A stretch of DNA of 41,016 nt from Saccoglossus kowalevskii (taxonomy: Eukaryota > Hemichordata > Enteropneusta > Harrimaniidae): contig NW_003149772.1 of the NCBI RefSeq assembly GCF_000003605.2, positions 40,072-81,087 on the forward strand. The letters run 5' to 3'. Of this stretch, positions 32,594 to 41,016 are shown piece by piece. Each line of letters opens with the position of its first letter. The stretch's first letter is position 1. A program made the translations under genes and the position numbers. The notes under the pieces are model-generated. The model saw only the letters and a program-made list of their open reading frames with translations. It did not search any database and was not told the origin of the DNA.

Positions 32594-32742
32594 AGCAGAG
32601 GGGTTGTCACCTGTGCATGCTCGTGAATTGAGTCCCAAGCGACGATAACAACACACGCTAAAACCGCAAAGGCTCATGGGTACACGCTTGTTTCTAAAGA
32701 ATGACACTATGGCCGTTTGCCGCAGGTGACAAGTCCCTCGCT
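32594..32742 (+). mobile_element. MITE family A copy 2 with intact TTAA duplication
   Basis: Flanked by TTAA on both sides (32590-32593 and 32743-32746). Terminal inverted repeats start AGC and share TTGTCACCTG. The interior (ACGATAACAACACACGCTAA, then GGCTCATGGGTA) is the reverse complement of copy 1. The TTAA duplication is typical of piggyBac-type transposition. No transposase is encoded. Confidence 0.8.
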
Positions 32743-33985
32743 TTAACTTTAATACCAGTTTGATTGACCTTTGCCCTTTGTAAAGAGGTACAATGTAACA
32801 ATCAACCTTCAAGCAAATACAAAAGTGAGCATTAAAATATGTTGTCAAGCCCAATGATCATAGTTTCCTATTTGTTGCATATCTTGATAAAAGTGTATGA
32901 AAAAAAAAAAACATTGATAAAATGATATGGAAGGTATATTTTGTGAAAGGTAACAAACACTGACATTGGCATTCAAAAGTTAAATAGTGTGTTTGGGTTC
33001 GGTCGGCCACATTCCAACTTGAGATAAGACTTTTCAATCAACGGAACAATTTGAACTTGAAAACTCACAAATCACTTGTTTCAATGTAAACACTATTTAT
33101 TTCTGATTGAAACACTTCAAACAAATTAACAAGTGTAAATTATGATTCTTGTTTTAATATCGACATCAATGTCTTTTATGAAAACCAAAAAGGAGTCCGA
33201 CTGGAAATTTATTTTGACAAAAGCTGCAACAAACTTTTACATGGGCATCATGAAGAGTTACTAAAGAGTTCGGAAAATGCTGATTAAATGCAATTAAATT
33301 TGCAAGTTAGAATTCAAACTTTTATTTTTAGAATTCACAAATACATCTATTTCGAAAATATTTATTTGGAGACGTGTGCCCTCTACCTGGACTGATTTTT
33401 TAGAAATCTTGATTCATAATGGAAAATTAATTTAAAGACTACATGTTGGGAACCATCATAAAAACAGGAGACAGCTAAAATTTTAGATCATTCATGCATT
33501 CAACAACAAAAAAACTTTCCTCCAAAATGATTGACTTCATACATGTAGCACCTGGTATTTCAGACAGATGAACATCACGGAGTTCACTGAAGCAAACTGA
33601 AAAGCATGATGGATAAAAAAAAGTGGTACGGCCGCAACTCAGCGATAAGATCCTGATACACACGGAATGTAATTTAATAACCGACAAATAATTGCAATGA
33701 TAGACAGGGATCAGTCTTGTGTACGTTAATGGAAGAAGTTTTAATATGCTTGTTGTCATGAAATGTTCAAATCTACAGTTGATTTGAGTTCATTATACAA
33801 TTGTACTTTGAAGCTCATTTACAGTACTCCAAATATAGAATCTAGCAATAAATTACAAAGGGTTTGAGCCGAACATTTGCTAGCTGTCGTCAAATTCCAG
33901 AAAGCGGTCGTCTTCGAATTCTGCTTATTTGAAAGTTGATCAAATGCTGTAATCTTTGAACAGAATGTTGTTATACCATGCTACC
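32743..33985. other. Intergenic stretch, no gene seen
   Basis: AT-rich with no splice-supported coding sequence. The 94-codon minus-strand frame at 33475-33759 has no recognisable motif. An AATAAA at 33847 could serve the upstream plus-strand gene but is far from its stop. Confidence 0.4.
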
Positions 33986-34377
33986 ATACATCTGCAACCG
34001 TAACACCATAAGTTACAGTGTGCCGTAATTTTGTGGTATAATACGGGGTATTTTCATCTAACCATGCAAATTCCAAATTATGGAATGATTACGTGCGTAA
34101 ACATCCTCTTATAATAAAAATAAACAGGACTGCCACCAGGGTTTGACCTGACTCCACACAAAGAAGTTCGCTGATTCTGTTGAAACATTTTTGATTTTGA
34201 CATTCCCATGATGTATTATTAGGAGAAAAAGATGTATAATAATAAGGTTATTACGAAGATACTGCAAAGTATGCACTCAGACAGTACATCAATGCATCGA
34301 CCTCTGTTGCGCATCGGTCGATACTCCGGCTGTATCATCTTCGTGCATACTTTAAAGTATCCTCGTAATAACCTTAT
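33986..34377 (-). repeat. Dispersed element G, copy 2 (inverted)
   Basis: The reverse complement corresponds to 24929-25290 throughout. The palindromic end has arms AAGGTTATTACGAAGATAC (34237) and GTATCCTCGTAATAACCTT (34356), about 120 bases apart. Confidence 0.75.
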
Positions 34378-34611
34378 ATTCCTGCAAACAATACCTATCA
34401 GATGTACTGTTTTTTTGAAAAAAAAACATTATTGAGTTGATTAATTTGTGAAAATAAACACAAATTGGTCAACAATACTCGACTAATCAACAGAATTTTG
34501 GTCAAAATCATGTAGAATAATAAACAGGACTACTTTTTATGTGAAAGGTTACAAAAGATAATGGTAGTAAAAGGTCAATAGTTGAACAGATTGAAATCTA
34601 TCCTCTCTTTA

Positions 34612-35059
34612 GGGACGACGTCAAAAGATCGATGTCAGATAAAAAACTTAATTCCTTTAGTTTTTTTCCAAATCCCCCTACCCCCCACTGAAACTTAATT
34701 GATAAATATTGGTCATGGCGTCAGACTACATTCACCATTAAATACAAATTGATAATCGGACAGTAGTATTGCATAGCAGTTGGTTGTCGGGTGGGTGTAA
34801 AACGATTTTACAAATGCACCTCATTTGACGCACAGATTTACACTCGAACCAAACCATTTTCTGTTTTTTTCCTTTTTCGATTATTTCTGTCCATGATTGG
34901 ATAGAAAAAAACGAACTACAAATACTCCAAGATTTTTTTGACTTCATTAAAAAATAAAATCGTTTTTGTAGGATGGGAGCTTTTTGAGGTCAAAACCCCC
35001 CACCCCCAAACTAAAGGAAATAAGTTTTTTATCCGACATCGATCTTTTGACGTCGTCCC
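34612..35059. mobile_element. Harbinger-like MITE, 448 bp, TTA duplication, 53-bp TIRs
   Basis: Inverted repeats of about 53 bases, starting GGGACGACGTCAAAAGATCG, differ at only two positions between the ends (34612 inward and 35059 inward). TTA flanks both sides (34609-34611 and 35060-35062). A TWA duplication with GGG-starting TIRs is the known signature of PIF/Harbinger elements. The interior is non-coding, with C-rich runs beside both TIRs. Confidence 0.85.
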
Positions 35060-35062
35060 TTA

Positions 35063-35616
35063 ATGATAGCAGTTTGACCTCTTGCAATCACTCACCCTAA
35101 TTTGAATAAACATTGTAATTAATTTACCCACAGAGTTGTTATATAGGATCCATCTTAACTGCAAGTAGCGAACGCAAATAAACATAATCTCCTATTTTCG
35201 AAACATGAAAAAAAAATGTTTTTGAAAAGATTCAAAAGTTGCCTTGAATTCAATGACCTCTTTGAGATGAATCATTATAAACTGTGTTTTTTTTTTCTTG
35301 GTTTTGTGAAATTTTTTCCCCGAGATTAAGGAGTAAAGAATTTGTTTTCTATTATTGATCCCTGCAGGATTATTTTTACATTAATTTTTAATTTTTTTTT
35401 TTAAATACAAATTGGCCACCCCAAAAAGCCCCCCCCCTCCCAAACATTTCACAACCCCTTAGCAGCAACAAAAACACTTGTGTGACTCAACCACCTGTAC
35501 ACACGTCATCAGTGATATAGATTTCATATTTAATACTGGAATTATGATTCATTAATGTGTATATAAAGCTTTTACAAAATTGACACACCCAAAACCATAT
35601 TTAGATAAAATATACT
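35063..35616. other. Non-coding stretch between two MITEs
   Basis: Homopolymer-rich (T runs near 35288 and 35391, C run near 35430). No gene or repeat family recognised. Confidence 0.4.
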
Positions 35617-35838
35617 AATTTCTCGGCAAAATTGTTCTGCACTTATTCTTTATATTCTTCAATATTGCTGGTAATAAACTCTAATTTTGGAGCCAACAGA
35701 CAAAATTTGAGTCAATTTTCAGTTTTTTCTCAAAAAGTTTAGCTGTTTTTAGTCTCAATCTTCTAAAGGATAGTACAGACTATAAACGGGACTATTTTGT
35801 GAATTTGTGATAAAAAGTGAGAACTGGTGGTGAAAAGA
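35617..35838 (-). mobile_element. MITE family B copy 3
   Basis: Reverse orientation. The right end reads GAACTGGTGGTGAAAAGA followed by TTAA at 35839. The body contains GGAGCCAACAGACAAAATTT and CTATAAACGGGACTATTTTG. Confidence 0.8.
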
Positions 35839-35842
35839 TTAA

Positions 35843-36487
35843 CATTAACATGTCAGTGTCATGACAGTATGAATAATTAAACTAACTACTAAATATGCTG
35901 AAATATGAATTTAACTGTTTTCATGATCTGCAATTTCTATTACTATTTTTTTCAGAAATTTGTTTACATCTAAGTAAATGTTGCACATACCGCCAGCATA
36001 TCTATTTTTAGAAAAGTACATAAATTTCATGAATTTTATTTACAACTTATAGCCATAGTTTCTGTAGGCTGTCATTCGAATACTTTAGTAAACACGCATA
36101 AATACACTCAACAATGTACTCCAGCAATTTGGTAACTATAGTAACCAATGAGCAGACGTGAATGTGACGTAATAATCCCCATGCAGTACCATATTTGTCT
36201 GCAACAATGCGATAAATTATTACATCATAAATTTTTCTGGGATTAACCTCTGACCTTCAGTCATAGAAACCAAAATTGCAATGCCGCCATGACAATGGTT
36301 GCCAAGTGATGACACCATTTTAGAATTGAACATTTTTGTACATAGTCAACTTCTTTTAACACCCCTTGACAACATTATAGTTAGTAAACATGGCAGTAAC
36401 ACATTTCACCAATATTTAATTAATTGAGTCCCCCCTCCACCCCAGTTGAAAAACGTTTTCCACAGCTGCTTGGCTTCACATGCAGCA
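35843..36487. other. Non-coding stretch, nothing recognised
   Basis: AT-rich sequence without coding signal between MITE B copy 3 and repeat E copy 2. Confidence 0.4.
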
Positions 36488-36709
36488 AAATATGAGTCTC
36501 ATATAAATAAAGATGGCAACTTTGACTGTTGTTCAGACCAATGAGTACAAACTGAGACGTTACCAAGCTTTAACTTGATAATTTCATTGGTGACTGGAAG
36601 GTAATGAAGAGTCACCAGTGGTAATTTAGCTCATGTAGCACCCAGGTCAAACTTGTACTTTTAATTGTGATTTTAACTAGAAGAATGCATTGAATTGTGG
36701 GAAAATCAA
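36488..36709 (+). repeat. Dispersed repeat E, copy 2
   Basis: TATGAGTCTCATATAAATAA, then TTACCAAGCTTTAACTTG, then GCATTGAATTGTGGGAAAAT. Same orientation as copy 3, whose start is 513 bases downstream. Confidence 0.75.
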
Positions 36710-37000
36710 GTCTGAGCACTTGCTGTAATACAGTTTCAGTGGATCATACTAAGCCAAATATCAACCTATCTAACCACTTGGTGAACAGAAATTTGTAGTA
36801 AATTGTAATATTTTGCTGTAACAGTTATTTAATCGACAATACATTTTCAAGATGTTTAATTCACCTGAGAAATGATTTCTTTGGCACATTCCAAATAAAA
36901 ATCCATCTTTATGTAATCTATTATGTAATACATGCATCTTATCAGTAATGCATACACAATTTTCTGTCTTGTTGGTGTTAAAGCATGGTAGTCGTGTGCA

Positions 37001-37209
37001 AGATATATGGGTCTCATATAAACAAAGATGGCGACTTTGACTGTTGCGCAGATCAACAAGTACGAACTGAGATGCTTCCAAGCTTTAATTAGGTAATTTT
37101 CATGTTATTCGAAGGTATCAAGGAGTAACCGGCGGTACTTAGTGCAAGTCGTGCCCAGGTCAACTTCATACTTGTGATTTCCATTTGAAGAGCGCATTGC
37201 ATTGTGGGT
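37001..37209 (+). repeat. Dispersed repeat E, copy 3
   Basis: AGATATATGGGTCTCATATA, then CTTCCAAGCTTTAATTAGG, then GCGCATTGCATTGTGGGTA. Ends 20 bases before MITE B copy 4. Short minus-strand frames across it are incidental. Confidence 0.75.
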
Positions 37210-37228
37210 ACCGACTACCATGATTTGA

Positions 37229-37458
37229 CCCTTTCACCACCAGACTTTCTCGTCCAAATTTTCCGGCACTTTATTTCAATAATCTTCACTATTCTGGAAA
37301 TGAAATTTTGGAACAAACAGACAAAATTTAGGTCAATTTTCAGTTTTTACTCAAAAAATTTAGCTATTTTTGACCCAATCTTCTGAAGGAAAGTGCAGTC
37401 TATAAATAGATCTATTTTGTGAATTTCTGATAAAAAGAGGGAACTGGTGGTAAACAGG
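37229..37458 (-). mobile_element. MITE family B copy 4
   Basis: Reverse orientation, CCCTTTCACCACCAG to GAACTGGTGGTAAACAG. The body shares ACAAACAGACAAAATTTAGG and the AGTGCAGTCTATAAATAGA block with the other copies. Confidence 0.75.
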
Positions 37459-37860
37459 TTAGATTCATAGTGTACAGTGCTGTCTGAGTGCAAGTTAACA
37501 TTTAGCTAGATTTAATCTAGACATATTATTGATAACAATGATAATTTTCATAAAAAAGAAAATTAAGCAAGCTGAATTGGAATTTAAGTTATGCCTAGAT
37601 TGTAGTTCTGTGCTTAAATCCTAGACAATCTCCAGCACTGCTGCTGCGATACAGACTAAATCCGCAGATTCCATTGTTTTGCTGATACAATGTAACATTA
37701 TTATTTATCTTGTAACAGATTGAGAACAGCAAGCTATTGTTATATCTAATAGTTCTGTGTTTAAAACAAGTACCAGCAACTAATTAGACACATTTAGAAG
37801 ACCACACATGTGAGTTGGATAGAGTGTAAGAGTCACAGGCATCATTACTATTAAAAGCAC

Positions 37861-37980
37861 CATGTGTTGCGATATGTTGCGTTGTGTTGATTGCATATGA
37901 CGTATATACAACATGTTGCTTACATGAAATTTGATTATGCATTGAGCCTTTTTTTAATGCGATTTCCTCATTACCGCTTT
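37861..37980. mobile_element. Decayed copy of the 28366 element
   Basis: Shares GACGTATATACAAC and GCTTACATGAAATTTGA with 28366-28482 and ends ATTACCGCTTTGTAA. Limits are approximate. Confidence 0.4.
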
Positions 37981-38142
37981 GTAACAGAAAAGCTGTGAAT
38001 TATTATTGAATCATATTTCAATAAAATCTACTTCAATAAAAAAACATATTAAAGCAATATTTCATTCATTTCTGAAACTATAATGTAGGATCTAAGCATG
38101 TCAGCATTGAAAAACAATTTGTTATAAAATTTTACCAAATTA

Positions 38143-38330
38143 CTGTAGAATACTTTATTTTTGCTGGAATTAATTTTCACTAAAAAGGCTTTTTGAGCAT
38201 TTTTTATGGAATTTATTTTCACTGATTTTTGATGAGTTTAATGTGAAATAAAGAATTTTATTTTCATTGAATCATCCCTTCAGTGAAAATAGCGAAAATA
38301 AATTCCAAGCGAAAATAAAGTATTCTACAA
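38143..38330 (-). mobile_element. MITE family C copy 4
   Basis: TA-flanked. Starts CTGTAGAATACTTTATTTTT and ends AAAATAAAGTATTCTACAA. The central deletion differs from copy 1. Confidence 0.8.
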
Positions 38331-38653
38331 TATGATACCAGCTAAAGGAAGAAAGGAGGTGTACTTAAAGGTTTATACAATCTGTAGCATGATACATTAT
38401 ACTTAACCTTCTGAATGGAAGCCTTTTTCTCGCCAGCATTTTTGTGCAACATTGTCATGATAATTTTTCTACATATTTTTATATTTTCCTTTTAATTTTT
38501 AACCAAATAGACATAATTTTCCATTGCTTAGAAGTCTTGATCAAAAAAATGAAGGTGCTTTAATCTGGAAAAGATGACTATGGCAATCAAAGTGTAAAAA
38601 ATGAAGATAAACAATAAAGAGCTTTGGGGGGAAATGCTCAGTTCTTGTAGTAA

Positions 38654-38840
38654 CCTTTTCACCACTTTTTTCTATATTCTTCAATATTTCTGGGAATGAA
38701 CTCTAATTTTGAAGCCAAAAGACAAAATTTGAGTCAATTTTCAGTTTTTGCTCAAAAATGTGGCTATTTTAGGAAAGCGCACTAAAAATGACTATTTTGT
38801 TAATTTGTGTTGAAAAGCGGGAACTGGTGGTGAAAATGTC
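38654..38840 (-). mobile_element. MITE family B copy 5 (internal deletion)
   Basis: Reverse orientation, starts CCTTTTCACCAC and ends GGGAACTGGTGGTGAAAATG. Shorter than the other copies in both arms. Confidence 0.75.
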
Positions 38841-39248
38841 AAAGCAAGTCAATTGGAGAAGAAACATGAAGAGTTCAGTACAGAGTATTAAAAGAGAATT
38901 CACTTTTTTGGTTATTTCCGAGAGCATCTGTTATACTGTACCGGATGATGTTATCCTCAAAATTTCTCATAAAAAATATTTTTTTTTTTTATTAGTACAT
39001 GTACAACATAATTCATATTTCAAATATCCTGTACTGTAAAAGTATAAATATTCACAATTGTTTATTGTATTGTCACGACAACACCTATAATATGTGTATC
39101 ACTAAGCAATGAGTAACAAACCTTCCATCTCTAAGGATTTACAAAACAGAGCCTGCACGACTCAGGTATGTTTAATAACATAGTAACTATGTGGACTATG
39201 ACATGAACTCAACTAAACACACAAAATATACATCTGCAAAATGGCCAC

Positions 39249-39287
39249 TGCTTTGCTTTGCTTTGCTTTGCTTTGCTTTGCCTTGCA
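39249..39287. repeat. CTTTG pentanucleotide microsatellite
   Basis: About seven consecutive CTTTG units with the last units altered (CCTTG, CATTG). It lies inside a 72-codon plus-strand frame (39191-39409) that has no other support. Confidence 0.85.
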
Positions 39288-39657
39288 TTGTTTTCTTCAA
39301 GAATCTGAGAGATTTACATAATGAACATTTGGGTAAAAAGTTAAAAATCATAGCAGTGATGAGTCAAGCATTTTTAAATGACATTATACGTAAATGTGCA
39401 CCAAAATAGGGTTGAGAATGGAAGAGCTATGAGACATCGTTCTATAATTCCCTTGCGTCATTGCATCAACTAAGTACAGTGGGGTTAGGGCCAAGGAAAA
39501 AGGTTGTGATGACGAAGAAAAATTTGAACACTAAATCTTCGGGATCATTCGTCTGTAAAGTCTATTGAAGTAAGTAGACAGTTCTAATATTATCCATGAG
39601 GTCTTACTCACAAAGCACATGTACATGTTTGATAATATCTCTCATATGGAGGAGTTA

Positions 39658-39810
39658 CTGTGAAATCTTTCACTTTTACTTGGAGTTTAATTTCGCCATT
39701 TTTTCTGAATCAGTAGAAATAAATTACAGTTAAAATACATTTTTTCATTCAACTCAATAAAAATCAGTGAAAAAAATTCAATGTGTTTAAAATAGCTAAA
39801 AAAATGTTTC
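39658..39810 (+). mobile_element. Partial, decayed MITE family C copy
   Basis: Starts CTGTGAAATCTTTCACTTTT and shares AATTTCGCCATTTTTTCTGA and CAATAAAAATCAGTGAAAA with the family. The right end is not recognisable. Confidence 0.5.
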
Positions 39811-39904
39811 AAATTTGAATGAGCACAAACAAATTTTGAACGAATACAAACAAATATTGTTTGTGCTATTTGATGAATAATAATTATACATGACAAATAA
39901 ATAA

Positions 39905-40072
39905 CCTTCTCACCTCAATTTCCCTCTTTTTATCACAAATTCCCAAAATAGTCCCGTTTAAACAGACAGACAAATTTTTTGAGTAAAGACTGAAAATTTA
40001 CTCAAATTTTGTCTGTTGGCTCCAAAATAAGTGCAGACAAATTTGAGCCTGATGAGTCTGATGGTAAAAAAG
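39905..40072 (+). mobile_element. MITE family B copy 6 (internal deletion)
   Basis: Starts CCTTCTCACCTCAATTTCCC, contains CAAATTTTGTCTGTTGGCTC and ends GATGGTAAAAAAG followed by TTAA at 40073. It is about 50 bases shorter than copy 2. Confidence 0.7.
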
Positions 40073-40706
40073 TTAAGCGTACCTTGGTATGGCCATTAAA
40101 GAGCAAGATTGACTTGAGAAAAAAAATTGAATTTTTAGGATTATTTTCAAAATTTTAAACATTTTAGCAAAGAATCTCCAGCACTTAAGAACCTATTTAA
40201 TTAGGGGAGGGGGACATGCAGTTAGTGTGATGAGAAACTCGCGACCAAGATGCACATACCGACAAGGTCAGTTTTTGATTCTTGATATTGTCACAGATTT
40301 TATTTAAGTAGTTTTTAGTATACAGTAACATAAAAGATTGGCTTCGCATTAACCGTACTCAATATTAACTCCTCCACAACAGTTAAGTACAGAAAATTGT
40401 TTTCATTTAAATCGCTCAGGTTGGATTCATACAACTTAAAATTAGAGAATTCGTTTTCTCCATTCTTTAAAATTTATGAATAGAGAAGGCTTGCATGGAT
40501 CCACAAAAGTACACTGGGATCTTTGACAAGTGATAGCTAAAGACTAGAAAACGCCTTCAAACAAAAACTTGAATAGAGTATTTTTCTGAATCAGCCACCT
40601 CTTGAATAAGTCAGAATAACAAACTATAGCTCAACAAAAATTCACTTAAGTTACGAAGCACTAATATCGATTATCTGACGCTGACAATACATACGCAAAC
40701 TGTAAT
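40073..40706. other. Window-end non-coding stretch
   Basis: AT-rich, no coding or repeat family recognised between MITE B copies 6 and 7. Confidence 0.35.
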
Positions 40707-40915
40707 CATTTCACCACCAGTTCCCTCTTTTCATCACTAATCAACAAAATAGTCCTTTACTTTCCTTCAAAAGATTGGGGCAAAACTAGGCAAAATTTTT
40801 GAGTAGAAACTGAAAATGTTCTAAAATTTTGTCTGTCGGCTTCAAAATTAGGGTTCATTTCCAGAAATGTTGAAGAATAAATGAAAAAAGTGCAAAAAAA
40901 ATTGGGCAAGAAACC
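40707..40915 (+). mobile_element. MITE family B copy 7
   Basis: Starts CATTTCACCACCAGTTCCC. The body has CAAAATAGTCCTTTACTTTCC and AAATTTTGTCTGTCGGCTTC. The right end is decayed near AAATTGGGCAAGAAACC. Confidence 0.7.
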
Positions 40916-41016
40916 ATGATACAAACAACTCCAATTTTTCCAACTTAACGATTTTAATCCTCTCATCGTCGCTGACAAATTGTTGTCACTTTTCCGCAAT
41001 TATTGTCATTGTTAAA

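Noticed and set aside
36770-37081. 103- and 67-codon overlapping minus-strand frames
   Set aside because: Partly inside repeat E and not preserved in its other copies.
39191-39409. 72-codon plus-strand frame with repeated LCFAL
   Set aside because: The frame is driven by a CTTTG microsatellite; no flanking splice sites or homology seen.

Overview
The window is nuclear DNA from an animal. It has GT-AG spliced genes with short exons and AT-rich introns, and it is dense in short non-autonomous transposons. The gene content is one CAP-domain gene, one dixin gene and one small unrecognised gene. Base composition, intron size and repeat load suggest a marine invertebrate such as a mollusc, another lophotrochozoan or an invertebrate deuterostome. 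I cannot name the species.

Layout. (1) 57-4519, plus strand: a four-exon CAP-superfamily gene resembling GLIPR2/GAPR-1. Its introns carry at least four dispersed repeats. (2) 5171-8451: a 3.3-kb minisatellite of about 102 copies of a 32-bp unit, with changing higher-order periods. (3) 8452-11643: non-coding, probably including the dixin 3' UTR, with a candidate poly(A) signal cluster near 10.5 kb. (4) 11644-24585, minus strand: 18 coding exons of dixin (DIXDC1/Ccd1). They run from the CH domain through a long coiled coil to a complete C-terminal DIX domain and stop codon. All splice phases agree and give 712 residues. Only the N-terminal exon(s) were not found. (5) 26397-32255, plus strand: three exons with matching phases and good splice sites, encoding a 180-residue protein I do not recognise. 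It is either divergent from dixin or nested in dixin's first intron. (6) 32.3-41.0 kb: no gene seen, many MITEs and other repeats.

The CAP gene and dixin converge on the satellite block. They are not known to work together. Dixin is a Wnt-pathway regulator that polymerises with Dishevelled/Axin through its DIX domain, and GAPR-1-like proteins are small membrane-associated CAP proteins. The repeats fall into several families. Two are flanked by TTAA (piggyBac-like signature), one by TA, one by TTA (Harbinger-like, with nearly perfect 53-bp inverted repeats), and others have less certain ends. One 5'-truncated LINE tail lies in a dixin intron. No tRNA, rRNA or CRISPR was seen.
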